Shown here: positions 1-8,779 of the stretch, in pieces
How the letters are laid out: each line of letters begins with the position of its first letter
Position numbering within the stretch: the stretch's first letter is position 1
DNA from: Dehalococcoidia bacterium
GTDB lineage: Bacteria > Chloroflexota > Dehalococcoidia > Lucifugimonadales > UBA6952
DNA: 40,131 nt
NCBI GenBank assembly: GCA_022450525.1
Contig: JAKUQA010000014.1
Span: 1-40,131, forward strand
Reading direction: 5' to 3'
The notes under the pieces: model-generated
Told to the model about the DNA's origin: nothing
Databases searched by the model: none
What the model saw: only the letters and a program-made list of their open reading frames with translations
Program-made: the position numbers and the translations under genes

Positions 1-2
1 TA

Positions 3-1997
3 GCTAATATAATCAAGCTACCTAATATAAGTGCGTCTATACCACAATTAAAATCAGCTATAAAAGAATTACAAGATAAAGGATACGACATCCCAGATTA
101 TCCAGATGAACCACAAAATGATGAAGAAAGAGATGTATTCAATACTTACTCTAAAGTATTGGGAAGTGCAGTAAATCCTGTACTTCGTGAAGGAAATTCA
201 GATAGAAGATCATCAACTGCAGTGAAAGAACACGGAAAACGAAACCCTCATAAAATGATGCAAGACTGGCCAGAAATTTCTAAAACTCGGGTCGCACATA
301 TGCAACAAGGTGATTTTTATGGAAGCGAAAAATCAGTAACTATTTCTAATTCTGGGACTGGAATAATTGAATTTGAATCTAATAGCGGAAAGAAAACTAT
401 TTTAAAAGATGACATTAAATTAGTTGCTGATGAAATTCTTGACTGCTCAGTTATGAATGTAAAATCATTACGAAAATTTTATGCTGATGAAATGGCTAAT
501 GCCAAATCTGAAGGTATTCTTCTTTCACTACACGTAAAAACTACAATGATGCGAATATCAGATCCAATTATATTTGGCCATTGTGTTTCAGTTTATTTTG
601 AAGATCTATTAAAAAAGCATGCAAAAATCTTTAATGATTTAGGTGTCAACCCTGATAACGGTATAGCAGAATTATATTCTAGAATACAATCATTGCCAGA
701 AGACCAACGTAAAGAAATTGAATCTGATATAGAAAACACTTATAGTGTTCGACCAGAATTAGCTATGGTAAATTCAAGTAGAGGTATCACAAATTTCCAT
801 GTCCCAAGCGACATGATCATAGATGCAACAATGCCTGTTATTGTTCGGGATGGAGGCCAGATGTGGGGTCCAGATAATGAACAACATGACACTATTGCAA
901 TGATTCCAGATCGATCTTATGCAACTATTTACCAAGCAGCAATTGAAGATTGTCAAAAAAATGGTGCATTCAACCCTGCAACAATAGGAAGTGTATCAAA
1001 CGTTGGTTTAATGGCAGCACAAGCTGAAGAATATGGTTCTCATAACAAAACATTTAAGGCACCGGACAATGGTCTTATTAGAGTAAAAGATGCAAATGGT
1101 ACCACATTAATGGAACAACAAGTTGAAGAAAATGACATATTCCGAATGTGTCAAACAAAAGACATCGCAATACAAGATTGGGTAAAGTTAGCAGTTAATA
1201 GAGCAAGAATTACTGGCTCTCCAGCAATATTTTGGCTTGACTCAAAAAGACCACATGATGCAGAAGAAATAAAAAAAGTTAATAAATATTTACCTAACCA
1301 TGATACAAACGGATTAGACATACAAATTATGTCACCTATCGAAGCAATGAATTATACACTAGCACGAAGTAGACAAGATAAAGATACAATATCTGTTACC
1401 GGTAACGTACTTCGAGATTATCTTACAGACCTTTTTCCAATTCTAGAGTTAGGCACTAGTGCTAAAATGCTTTCAGTTGTCCCATTACTGGCTGGAGGAG
1501 GATTATTTGAAACAGGAGCTGGCGGTTCTGCTCCAAGACATGTACAACAATTTGTAGAAGAAGGTCATTTAAGATGGGATTCCCTCGGTGAATTTTGTGC
1601 TTTAGTTGCATCCTTTGAACATTATGCGCAAGTACACAATAATGAACGAGCACAAATAATAGCAAAAACATTAGACGAAGCCATTGGAGAACACTTAGAG
1701 AATCAACGTGAACCTTCAAGAAGAGTCAATGAACTAGATACTAGAGGAAGTCATTTTTATTTAGCTTATTATTGGGCAAAAGCACTCGCAAAACAAACAG
1801 AAGACACAGAACTTCAAAGCATATTTATACAAGTTGCAAACCAAATTTCAAATAATGAAGATAAAATTGTTTCAGAATTAATTGATATCCAAGGAAAATC
1901 TGTAGATATTGGAGGATATTATCAACCAGACGAAGAACTAACATCGAAATCAATGCGACCAAGTAAAACTCTGAATTCCATACTTGATCAAATATAA
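3..1997 (+). CDS. icd: Monomeric NADP-dependent isocitrate dehydrogenase, 5'-truncated by the window edge
   Basis: This enzyme oxidatively decarboxylates isocitrate to 2-oxoglutarate with NADP+ in the cytoplasm. The reading frame is open from base 3, beginning ANIIKLPNISAS, so the true start lies outside the window. The 664 visible residues compare with about 740 in the family, so roughly 75-80 are missing. The signature GSAVNPVLREGNSDRR lies near visible residue 53, followed by HGKRNPHKM, a segment typical of the single-chain IDH-II family and absent from homodimeric IDH. Later blocks such as GSAPRHVQQF and the C-terminal GSHFYLAYYWAKAL also fit this family. An internal ATG at 159 lies after conserved sequence and is not the start. 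The sulfatase gene begins 5 nt after the stop. The 2-oxoglutarate made could feed the KorAB encoded further along. Family assignment is secure; regulation cannot be seen. Confidence 0.95.
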   Translation, partial: ANIIKLPNISASIPQLKSAIKELQDKGYDIPDYPDEPQNDEERDVFNTYSKVLGSAVNPVLREGNSDRRSSTAVKEHGKRNPHKMMQDWPEISKTRVAHMQQGDFYGSEKSVTISNSGTGIIEFESNSGKKTILKDDIKLVADEILDCSVMNVKSLRKFYADEMANAKSEGILLSLHVKTTMMRISDPIIFGHCVSVYFEDLLKKHAKIFNDLGVNPDNGIAELYSRIQSLPEDQRKEIESDIENTYSVRPELAMVNSSRGITNFHVPSDMIIDATMPVIVRDGGQMWGPDNEQHDTIAMIPDRSYATIYQAAIEDCQKNGAFNPATIGSVSNVGLMAAQAEEYGSHNKTFKAPDNGLIRVKDANGTTLMEQQVEENDIFRMCQTKDIAIQDWVKLAVNRARITGSPAIFWLDSKRPHDAEEIKKVNKYLPNHDTNGLDIQIMSPIEAMNYTLARSRQDKDTISVTGNVLRDYLTDLFPILELGTSAKMLSVVPLLAGGGLFETGAGGSAPRHVQQFVEEGHLRWDSLGEFCALVASFEHYAQVHNNERAQIIAKTLDEAIGEHLENQREPSRRVNELDTRGSHFYLAYYWAKALAKQTEDTELQSIFIQVANQISNNEDKIVSELIDIQGKSVDIGGYYQPDEELTSKSMRPSKTLNSILDQI

Positions 1998-2002
1998 ATT
2001 AA

Positions 2003-3358
2003 GTGCAAGATAAACCAAACATAATAATTTTGTCGACAGATGATCTAGGTTATGGTGACCTAGGTTGTCTAGGATCTGAATATATCAAAACCCCTAATAT
2101 CGATTCTTTAGGATCACAAGGAATAATATTTAATAATTGGTATTCAAATAGTCCTGTATGTAGCCCATCAAGAGCATCATTATTAACTGGTAAATATCCT
2201 GGCAATACAGGAGTCCGATCTATTCTTAGAGGTCATAGAACTTCTCCTGGTCTTCCTACTACCAATTTAACTATAGCGTCTATCTTAAAAAATATGGGAT
2301 ATGATACTTATATGGCTGGGAAATGGCATCTTGGAGTATCAGAAGAAAATCGTCCTCACAATCATGGTTTTGACCATTGGTTCGGACATTTAGCTGGATG
2401 TATAGATTATTATTCTCACATTTGGTATTACGCAAGTGGTAGAAATGAAAACAATCAACGTTTAAATCCAGTTCATGATCTTTGGGATAATAATGTAGAA
2501 GTCTGGAAAAATGGAGAATACTTTACAGAGCTAATCACGAAAAAATCTATGGAATATCTTCATTCCTCAATACAAAAATCCAATCCTTTTTTCCTTTATA
2601 TTCCGTACAATGCACCACATTATCCCATGCATGCACCGCAAAAATATGTAGATAGATATCCTGATTTACCTTGGGATAAACAAATTATGGCTGCAATGAT
2701 TAGTGCTGTTGACGACTCTGTTGGAGAAATAATTACTTTTCTAAAAAAGAATAACTTGTTTGAGAATACAATAATTATGTTCACTTCTGATAACGGGCCT
2801 TCAAGAGAAACAAGAAACTGGTTAGATGGGACTTTAGATCCCTATTATGGTGGTACATCTGGGCAATTAAAAGGTCATAAATTTAGTCTTTTTGATGGGG
2901 GTATCAAAGTACCAAATATAATAAGTTTTCCTAATAAAATTTCTGGTAATTGGGTATCTAATGAATCATGTATAGCAATGGATTTTCTACCAACAATTCT
3001 TGATTTTTTGAATGTAGATCTAAATCTATATAAACTTGATGGTATTAGTATAAAATCACATTTAGAAAATAAAACTCCTGTTTTAAATCGTAGTATATAT
3101 TGGGAACAAGATAGCTTTATGTCTAGTCCAAGTAACCAAACAGCTATTTTGAAAAATAATTGGAAATTAGTATTGAATGGTAGATTAGTTGAATTTGAAA
3201 ACCCTATAGCAGAGATTTATTTAAGTAATTTAACAGACGATGTCTCTGAATCAAATAATCTGAAAGATGAATACCCTGAAATAGTTACAGATTTAAAAAA
3301 TGAAGCATTAAACTGGAGAAAAGAAATCGAAAATGTACCCAGATTTGATGGAAGGTAG
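2003..3358 (+). CDS. Type I sulfatase (arylsulfatase family), Cys-type
   Basis: A sulfate ester hydrolase of the alkaline phosphatase/sulfatase superfamily, 451 aa. Visible motifs in order are the metal-binding STDDLGYGD (residues 11-19), the sulfatase signature CSPSRASLLTGKYP starting at C53, AGKWHLG, and a late SDNGPSRE metal-site segment. C53 is expected to be converted to formylglycine, and the next gene encodes an enzyme for that step. The start is a GTG only 5 nt after the IDH stop with no clear Shine-Dalgarno sequence. An in-frame TAA directly upstream makes this the first possible start, so translation may depend on coupling. I see no signal peptide, so the protein may act in the cytoplasm or the signal may be unusual. 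The substrate cannot be read from the sequence; marine relatives often act on sulfated polysaccharides, but that is inference. Confidence 0.92.
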   Translation: MQDKPNIIILSTDDLGYGDLGCLGSEYIKTPNIDSLGSQGIIFNNWYSNSPVCSPSRASLLTGKYPGNTGVRSILRGHRTSPGLPTTNLTIASILKNMGYDTYMAGKWHLGVSEENRPHNHGFDHWFGHLAGCIDYYSHIWYYASGRNENNQRLNPVHDLWDNNVEVWKNGEYFTELITKKSMEYLHSSIQKSNPFFLYIPYNAPHYPMHAPQKYVDRYPDLPWDKQIMAAMISAVDDSVGEIITFLKKNNLFENTIIMFTSDNGPSRETRNWLDGTLDPYYGGTSGQLKGHKFSLFDGGIKVPNIISFPNKISGNWVSNESCIAMDFLPTILDFLNVDLNLYKLDGISIKSHLENKTPVLNRSIYWEQDSFMSSPSNQTAILKNNWKLVLNGRLVEFENPIAEIYLSNLTDDVSESNNLKDEYPEIVTDLKNEALNWRKEIENVPRFDGR

Positions 3359-3372
3359 ATATTAAAATACTT

Positions 3373-4305
3373 ATGAATTGCTGTACACCAGAAAATACAG
3401 ATAAGAATACAAGTTTTAATAATCAACTTATTAGTCCTAGTCCGAAAAATTCAATACTTAATAATATGGTTTCAATACCAGCTGGCTCATTTATCATGGG
3501 AACTAATTCAAATATTGGATTTCCTGAAGACGGTGAAGGACCAGAAAAAAATATTTTCTTAAAAGACTTTAATATTGATATATATTCAGTAACAAATTCA
3601 GAATTTGAAAAATTTGTCACTGAAACAAAATATATAACAGAGGCTGAACAATATGGTTGGTCGTTTGTGTTTTATAAACTACTATCCAAAATAAATTTAT
3701 CTAAAATTGAATATAAAGTAACTTCTACTCCATGGTGGTGTATTGTTAAAAATGCTTACTGGCGCAGACCTGAAGGTACTGGATCTAATATAAAAAATAA
3801 AGGAGATCATCCCGTGGTACATATATCATGGAATGATGCAATCAATTATTGTACTTGGGCAAATAAACGATTACCTACAGAAGCTGAGTGGGAGTATGCT
3901 GCAAAAGGGGGCTTAGAAAATTCTATATACCCTTGGGGAAATGAACTAACACCAAACAATGTGCATCAATGCAATATCTGGCAGGGAGTATTTCCTGAAG
4001 ATAATTCCTTAGAGGATGGTTATTTATCAACAGCTCCAGTTAATGCTTATACATCAAATGGATATGGATTATACAACATTGTTGGCAATGTATGGGAATG
4101 GACACAAGACTGGTTTAGTACATCATATCCCAATATTAGAGATACTATTAATCCTCAAGGTCCAAGCATAGGTGAATCAAAAGTAATAAAAGGGGGTTCA
4201 TATCTGTGTCATAAATCATATTGCAATCGATATAGAATTGCTGCGAGGTCTAGTAATACTACTAACAGTTCAACAAGTAATCTCGGATTTAGATGTGTCT
4301 CCTAA
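3373..4305 (+). CDS. Formylglycine-generating enzyme (sulfatase activator, SUMF1/FGE family)
   Basis: This protein oxidises the active-site Cys of sulfatases to formylglycine. The 310-aa product has the FGE-sulfatase fold: MVSIPAGSFIMGT (32-44), TNSEFEKFV, HPVVHISWNDA (146-156), RLPTEAEWEYAAKGG (167-180), NVWEWTQDW (239-247), and a C-terminal GGSYLCHKSYCNRYR. C279 and C284 match the redox/copper cysteine pair that separates true FGEs from look-alike lectin or protein-modifying relatives. The gene lies 14 nt behind the sulfatase on the same strand, so the pair looks like a self-sufficient cassette. A GGAAGG run lies about 17 nt before the ATG, rather far for a ribosome site. The last codons form one arm of a long hairpin. 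Confidence in family is very high; the partnership with the upstream sulfatase is inferred from adjacency. Confidence 0.95.
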   Translation: MNCCTPENTDKNTSFNNQLISPSPKNSILNNMVSIPAGSFIMGTNSNIGFPEDGEGPEKNIFLKDFNIDIYSVTNSEFEKFVTETKYITEAEQYGWSFVFYKLLSKINLSKIEYKVTSTPWWCIVKNAYWRRPEGTGSNIKNKGDHPVVHISWNDAINYCTWANKRLPTEAEWEYAAKGGLENSIYPWGNELTPNNVHQCNIWQGVFPEDNSLEDGYLSTAPVNAYTSNGYGLYNIVGNVWEWTQDWFSTSYPNIRDTINPQGPSIGESKVIKGGSYLCHKSYCNRYRIAARSSNTTNSSTSNLGFRCVS

Positions 4306-4318
4306 TCCGAGATTACTT
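4275..4318. terminator. Long perfect hairpin across the FGE stop codon
   Basis: A perfect 15-bp inverted repeat, AAGTAATCTCGGATT (4275-4289) and AATCCGAGATTACTT (4304-4318), encloses a 14-nt loop. The FGE stop codon overlaps the first two bases of the right arm. It sits between convergent transcripts: the FGE gene from the left, and hsp20 with a possible small gene from the right. No U-tract follows on either strand, so it is not a textbook intrinsic terminator. It could be a bidirectional terminator or an mRNA 3'-end stabiliser. Confidence 0.7.
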
Positions 4319-4322
4319 ATAA

Positions 4323-4409
4323 TTACATCCACCAGTCATCATAAGAAGCGTTTTTTGCCAAAAGTTCGATAAATCGTTCCAAAAATTCCTGTATTCGTTC
4401 GATAAACAT
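4323..4409 (-). CDS. Possible 28-aa amphipathic peptide downstream of hsp20
   Basis: I do not recognise this small frame. It starts with ATG at 4409, starts MFIERIQEFLERF and ends SYDDWWM before TAA. An AAAGG run lies 10 nt upstream of the ATG and could serve as a ribosome site. The first 20 residues alternate hydrophobic (F, I, L) and charged (E, R, K) positions as in an amphipathic helix, and the tail is acidic and Trp-rich. It follows hsp20 on the same strand by 76 nt and ends 5 nt before the strong hairpin at 4275-4318, a natural place for a last operon gene. It could be a stress-induced micropeptide, or a chance frame in AT-rich DNA. Only conservation would decide. Confidence 0.35.
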   Translation of the reverse strand: MFIERIQEFLERFIELLAKNASYDDWWM

Positions 4410-4485
4410 TTCAGGCCTACCTTTCTCAATAAAGAAAAAAACAGTCTCACACCTTAAATTAAGAACAAATATATTTAATAAATAG

Positions 4486-4875
4486 TTATTTTGTTAATTG
4501 TTTATTACGAATTTTCACTTTGTTAGGCAATGCAGATTTCAGTTTTTGAAATGAAATAGTAAGTATCCCATTGAGTAGTAATGCATCTGCAGTTGATATA
4601 TCATAAGACGCAGGTATATTAATAACCTTTCGAAAATCAGATATAATCTCATCTTTAGTTGATTCAATCTTTAAAGTGTTATCTTTCGTAGTAACAGATA
4701 ATTCTTCCATTGAAAATCCAGGAACTAAGAGTTCTATTAATAATTGATTATCTTGTTCATGAAACTTAACTGGATAGTTTTGAACATTTGACCAAAATTT
4801 ATCTGCTGATATATGCGATGAATCAACAAAATTATCAAATAAATGTCCTCTTAATAAAGAAATATTTCTTAACAT
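4486..4875 (-). CDS. Small heat shock protein, Hsp20/alpha-crystallin family
   Basis: An ATP-independent holdase chaperone of 129 aa that would bind unfolding proteins and pass them to DnaK/ClpC-type machines. The alpha-crystallin domain covers about residues 35-120, with ENDQLLIEL-like strands (here EQDNQLLIELLVPGF), a short KDNTLKIE strand, FRKVINIPASYD, and the family's closing A-x-x-x-NGIL-T-I motif (ADALLLNGILTI). The tail is short and lacks a clear I-x-I motif. ATG at 4875 is preceded by a strong AAGGAGAG site. The gene is divergent from the dnaJ-hspR-clpC operon; the shared 138-bp region carries a promoter in each direction, so heat-shock control is likely. A possible 28-aa gene follows on the same strand. 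Confidence 0.92.
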   Translation of the reverse strand: MLRNISLLRGHLFDNFVDSSHISADKFWSNVQNYPVKFHEQDNQLLIELLVPGFSMEELSVTTKDNTLKIESTKDEIISDFRKVINIPASYDISTADALLLNGILTISFQKLKSALPNKVKIRNKQLTK

Positions 4876-4921
4876 AATTCTCTCCTTTATTATTTATTCT
4901 TTATACAAGTAACATAATATC

Positions 4922-4949
4922 ATTATATAAGTTAACACAATATTGTCAA
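4922..4949 (-). promoter_or_regulatory. hsp20 promoter (TTGACA-16-TATAAT)
   Basis: On the minus strand TTGACA (4949-4944) and TATAAT (4927-4922) are separated by 16 bp, predicting a start near 4915 and a leader of about 40 nt. The perfect palindrome ACAATATTGT (4937-4946) lies between and over the -35 element. CTTGACA...TGTTAAC forms only an imperfect dyad with 6-nt spacing, so a HAIR operator is not firmly seen here. Confidence 0.65.
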
Positions 4950-4978
4950 GTTTTATGATATTTATATAATGATTTTTA

Positions 4979-5007
4979 TTGACAATAGATATAAGTTAAA
5001 GTATATT
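4979..5007 (+). promoter_or_regulatory. dnaJ-hspR-clpC promoter, predicted leaderless
   Basis: TTGACA (4979-4984), a 17-bp spacer and TATATT (5002-5007) form a near-consensus sigma-70-type promoter. The A of the dnaJ ATG at 5014 is exactly where transcription should begin, 7 nt past the -10 box. No Shine-Dalgarno sequence can therefore be in the mRNA, and translation would be leaderless. Confidence 0.65.
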
Positions 5008-5013
5008 GATCAT

Positions 5014-5898
5014 ATGGAAAAAGAGTTTTATGAAATACTTGGTATTCCAAGATCATCTTCTGAAAAAGAAATAAAGCAAGCTTACCGCCGTCTAGCTCGC
5101 CAATATCATCCTGACGTGAATAAAAATGACAAGTCTGCAGAAGAAAAATTCAAACAAATCAATGAAGCATATGAAGTACTTTCAGACCAGAATAAAAGAA
5201 AACTTTATGATTCTTATGGGCATAATTGGAAACAAGCCGAAGGTATGAATGGCGATGGTTTTAATCCATTTGCACATAATAATATGGGGTTTAATTTTGG
5301 TGGATTTCAAAATATCAACTTAGGAAATATGTTTGATGGATTTTTTGGAAACAGATCACAGAACTATCAATCATCTTATAATCAAACAAAACCAAAACCA
5401 TCTGAAGTATCTGTAGATGTAAGTCTCCTAGAAGCTTTTACAGGATGTCAAAGAATTGTAAAAACTCCTTCCAATACAAAATCAGTTGAAGTTAAAATCC
5501 CGCCTGGAGTTGATAATGGTTCAAAAATACACATTAATTTATCTGGCACCGACGTATATCTTAATATAAAAGTCACCCCTCATCATCAATATCTTAGAAA
5601 GGGTAATAATATTTATATTGATTTAGCAGTGCCCTATTATGATGCAATAATCGGTACAGAAAAAGAAGTTACAACATTATCAAAAAAAGTGATGCTAAAA
5701 ATCCCTCCAGAAAGTCAAAATGATCAGATATTCAAACTACAAGGACTGGGTATGCCAATATTAGGAGAACAAGAAAAGAATGGGGATTTTTTTGTTCAAT
5801 TAAAATCCATACTTCCGACTGGCTTATCAGACAAAGAAAAAGAAATATTTACATCCTTAAAATCTCTCCGAGAAAAACCTGGAGTTACTAATGAATGA
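5014..5898 (+). CDS. cbpA: DnaJ/Hsp40 co-chaperone, type II (CbpA-like, no zinc finger)
   Basis: An Hsp40 that stimulates DnaK ATPase and delivers substrates. The J domain occupies residues 1-68, starting [15 protein letters not shown] and carrying the HPD triad at 32-34. A Gly/Phe-rich linker runs to about residue 125 ([17 protein letters not shown]). The cysteine-rich CXXCXGXG zinc-finger repeats of classical DnaJ are absent, and the sequence passes directly to the C-terminal substrate-binding domains ([13 protein letters not shown] near 155). At 294 aa it has the length of CbpA. I place the start at 5014 rather than the in-frame ATG at 4969, because 5014 gives the family N-terminus and coincides with the predicted transcription start. 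It overlaps hspR by 8 nt (ATGAATGA), indicating translational coupling. No other dnaJ is in the window, so this is a likely partner of the DnaK at 20-21.7 kb. Confidence 0.93.
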   Translation: MEKEFYEILGIPRSSSEKEIKQAYRRLARQYHPDVNKNDKSAEEKFKQINEAYEVLSDQNKRKLYDSYGHNWKQAEGMNGDGFNPFAHNNMGFNFGGFQNINLGNMFDGFFGNRSQNYQSSYNQTKPKPSEVSVDVSLLEAFTGCQRIVKTPSNTKSVEVKIPPGVDNGSKIHINLSGTDVYLNIKVTPHHQYLRKGNNIYIDLAVPYYDAIIGTEKEVTTLSKKVMLKIPPESQNDQIFKLQGLGMPILGEQEKNGDFFVQLKSILPTGLSDKEKEIFTSLKSLREKPGVTNE

Positions 5899-6244
5899 AA
5901 GAATAGATGAACCGATTTTTGTCATAAGCGTTGCTGCAAAAATGATCGGCGTTCATGCCCAAACCTTACGATATTACGAAAGAGCAGGACTTGTTGACCC
6001 AAGTCGTTCTGATGGGAATAGAAGGTATTACTCACAAAGAGACCTGGAAAGATTGAAACAAATTAAAACTTTAATTGATGATTTGGGTGTCAATCTTGCT
6101 GGTGCTGAAATAGCCCTAAAACTTATGGATAAAATCGAAAAACTTGAAGATTCAATGTCTCAAATGCGATACCAGTTAAACATGATAGAATCCAGGTCCA
6201 ATCCTCGAGCTCTAAGTGATGGTACAAACTCAACACAAAACTAA
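5891..6244 (+). CDS. hspR: HspR-type heat shock repressor (MerR family), paralogue 1
   Basis: A 117-aa MerR-family repressor that, in characterised actinobacterial systems, binds HAIR sites together with DnaK. The N-terminal winged helix-turn-helix reads [30 protein letters not shown] (in two stretches from residue 11), followed by [16 protein letters not shown], and a short coiled-coil tail ([15 protein letters not shown]) for dimerisation. It lacks the long effector domain of metal or drug-sensing MerR proteins. Its start overlaps the cbpA stop and clpC follows by 24 nt, so it is part of a cbpA-hspR-clpC operon it may regulate. A second HspR (18792-19289) heads the dnaK operon; the two differ at the recognition region (RYYERAG here, RKYERAG there). 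Confidence 0.9.
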   Translation: MNERIDEPIFVISVAAKMIGVHAQTLRYYERAGLVDPSRSDGNRRYYSQRDLERLKQIKTLIDDLGVNLAGAEIALKLMDKIEKLEDSMSQMRYQLNMIESRSNPRALSDGTNSTQN

Positions 6245-6268
6245 GTATTATATTAGGAGAAAGAATTA

Positions 6269-8758
6269 ATGCTAAAACCAGAAAATTTTACTGAACAAGC
6301 ACAAGAAATGCTTACCGAAAGTCAAGATTTAGTACGGAAGTATAAACATTCGAACTGGGATGTAGAGCATATACTTTTAGCTTTGGTAAATATGCAAGAA
6401 GGACTCACATCTACAATCTTAGATTCTTTAGGTGTTAATAAAAAAAATATTCAAAAAGAAATTGAAAGTTCGCTTGAAAAAAAAACATATGTAACATCTT
6501 TAGATATGCCAAAAAGTAATGGGAATTCGCAAATTTATGCCACTCCAAGAGCAATCGACGCAATCGAAAAAGCGCAAGAAGAAACTAAAAGGTTGCATGA
6601 TGAATTTATTGGGACAGAACACATTCTTATTGGAATATTGTCCATAGAAGACGGTGATTCATATAAAATTTTTCAACAATTCAATATCAATCAAGAAAAT
6701 GTATATATAGCCCTTGCTGAGATTCGTGGTAATGCTAGAGTTACCGATCAAAGGGCTGAATCAAAATATAGATCCTTAGAAAAATATACAGTAGATTTAA
6801 CCCGCCTTGCTCAAATGAATAAATTAGATCCAGTTATAGGAAGAGATAGTGAAATTAGACGAGTAATACAAACAATTACAAGAAGAACGAAAAACAATCC
6901 TGTTTTGATAGGAAATGCAGGCGTTGGAAAAACTGCAATAGCTGAAGGATTAGCACAAAGAATAATTTCAAATGACGTTCCAGATACTTTAAAAAATAAG
7001 AAAATACTTTCTTTAGATATGGGGTCATTAGTAGCTGGAGCAAAGTTCAGAGGTGAATTTGAAGAAAGATTAAAAACGGTAATGGATGAAGTTAAAAATG
7101 CCAAAGGAGAAGTAATTTTATTTATTGATGAATTACATAATGTAGTAGGTGCAGGAGCTGCCGAAGGTGCTATAGATGCAAGTAATTTAATGAAACCAGC
7201 ATTAGCTAGGGGTGAATTACAATGTATTGGGGCAACTACACCAGAAGAATACAGGTCTAATATTGAACAAAATGCAGCTCTAGAACGACGGTTTCATCCA
7301 GTTTGGGTTGAAGAACCTGATGTAGAAACAACAATAGAAATGCTTAAGATTTTACGTCCGAAATATGAAGCTCACCACAAGGTAAAAATTTATGATGATG
7401 CTATAGTAGCTGCTAGTAAACTTGGTGACAGATATTTAACCGAACGTAATCTGCCTGATAAAGCGATTGATTTAATTGATGAAGCTGCAAGCAAAGTTCG
7501 TATTGATACACAAAGTATGCCAAAAGATTTACGTGTCCTCGAAGAAAAAATACGACAACTTAATGATGAGGAAATAGCGGCATCTGAAATTATAGATTAT
7601 GAAAAAGTTGCGCAATTAAAAATGGAACGACTGCAAGCTGAAGAAAATTTCAATAAACAAAAAAAGACTTGGGTGAAAAAAGAAAAAATCACAACGAACG
7701 TAGAAAGAGAAACTATTGCTGAGATTATTGCAGGGTGGACAGGAATACCAGTTTCACAGATTGTCCAGGATGAAGCCAATAAATTATTGGATATGGAAAA
7801 GATAATGACAACAAAAGTTATTGGCCAAGATAATGCAATTACTATTATTGCAGATGCAATTCGTCGATCTAGATCTGGAATTCAAGATCCTAAAAGGCCT
7901 ATAGGAAGTTTTATATTCCTTGGACCTACAGGAGTTGGCAAAACTGAACTTGCTAAAACGCTTGCAGAATTTATGTTTGACGATAGGGAAAATATGGTTC
8001 GAATCGACATGTCTGAATATATGGAAAAACACTCTGTATCTAGACTAATTGGATCCCCTCCTGGGTATGTAGGTTATAACGAAGGGGGACAATTAACCGA
8101 ATTAGTACGGAGACGACCCTATCAATTAATACTTTTCGATGAAATTGAAAAAGCCCACCCCGATGTATTTAATATTTTATTACAAATACTTGAAGATGGC
8201 CGCCTCACTGATGGAAGTGGTAGAACAGTAAATTTCACCAATACGATTATCATAATGACAAGTAATTTAGGTACAACAGAAAACCCTAAGGATAATATTG
8301 GTTTCAAATCCTTAACAGATAACATAAGTGATAAAGAAAAATTAACAACATCAATTGAGTCTGCTTTAAAAACTACGTTCCGTCCTGAATTAATAAATAG
8401 AATTGATGAAATTGTCATATTCAACAAACTTAATGAAGAGCAAATGGGCGAAATAATACAACTGATCATAAACGAAGTTAATAGTCGACTAGAAGAACAG
8501 GAGATTTCAATTATATTATCTAAATCTGCCACTAAATGGTTAGTAGAAAATGGATTTGATAAAGATTATGGTGCTAGACCATTAAGAAGAATTATTCAAC
8601 GTAAAATAGAAAATCCTTTGTCCAAAGAAATACTTTTGCATAATTATACAAAAGGCGATCAAATAAAGGTAGATATAAAAAATGGATCTCTCACATTTTC
8701 AAAAAATGGTGTTGAAAAATCACGAAAAAATAAACGTGTGAAGCAGTTAGTTCATTAA
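6269..8758 (+). CDS. clpC: ClpC-type AAA+ unfoldase/protease ATPase subunit
   Basis: A two-ring Hsp100 ATPase of 829 aa that unfolds proteins for ClpP. Repeat N-domains cover residues 1-150. The first AAA+ module has Walker A GNAGVGKT at 215-222 and an LFIDELHNVVGAG Walker B; the second has GPTGVGKT at 552-559 and RPLRRIIQRKIENPL near the end. The middle region is short, about 65 residues, with a UVR-like YEKVAQLKMERLQAEENF around 445, which marks ClpC rather than ClpB, whose coiled-coil middle domain is about twice as long. An IGF tripeptide at 677-679 lies where the ClpP-docking loop is expected. ATG at 6269 follows AGGAGA. It is the last gene of the cbpA-hspR-clpC operon. No clpP or mcsB is in the window. 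Confidence 0.92.
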   Translation: MLKPENFTEQAQEMLTESQDLVRKYKHSNWDVEHILLALVNMQEGLTSTILDSLGVNKKNIQKEIESSLEKKTYVTSLDMPKSNGNSQIYATPRAIDAIEKAQEETKRLHDEFIGTEHILIGILSIEDGDSYKIFQQFNINQENVYIALAEIRGNARVTDQRAESKYRSLEKYTVDLTRLAQMNKLDPVIGRDSEIRRVIQTITRRTKNNPVLIGNAGVGKTAIAEGLAQRIISNDVPDTLKNKKILSLDMGSLVAGAKFRGEFEERLKTVMDEVKNAKGEVILFIDELHNVVGAGAAEGAIDASNLMKPALARGELQCIGATTPEEYRSNIEQNAALERRFHPVWVEEPDVETTIEMLKILRPKYEAHHKVKIYDDAIVAASKLGDRYLTERNLPDKAIDLIDEAASKVRIDTQSMPKDLRVLEEKIRQLNDEEIAASEIIDYEKVAQLKMERLQAEENFNKQKKTWVKKEKITTNVERETIAEIIAGWTGIPVSQIVQDEANKLLDMEKIMTTKVIGQDNAITIIADAIRRSRSGIQDPKRPIGSFIFLGPTGVGKTELAKTLAEFMFDDRENMVRIDMSEYMEKHSVSRLIGSPPGYVGYNEGGQLTELVRRRPYQLILFDEIEKAHPDVFNILLQILEDGRLTDGSGRTVNFTNTIIIMTSNLGTTENPKDNIGFKSLTDNISDKEKLTTSIESALKTTFRPELINRIDEIVIFNKLNEEQMGEIIQLIINEVNSRLEEQEISIILSKSATKWLVENGFDKDYGARPLRRIIQRKIENPLSKEILLHNYTKGDQIKVDIKNGSLTFSKNGVEKSRKNKRVKQLVH

Positions 8759-8779
8759 TTTGAAAAAACACTCGACCTA

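Noticed and set aside
1462-1719. Antisense frame inside the IDH gene, and similar antisense frames in atp, clpC, dnaK and carB
   Set aside because: They lie within strongly conserved genes, show no family motif and have no ribosome sites; they are by-products of codon use.
4922-4950. HAIR operator at the hsp20 promoter
   Set aside because: Only the left half CTTGACA is good; the right half fits only with 6-nt spacing and two mismatches.
6269-8758. ClpB assignment
   Set aside because: The middle region is about half the length of the ClpB coiled coil, with a UVR-like motif and an IGF ClpP loop.
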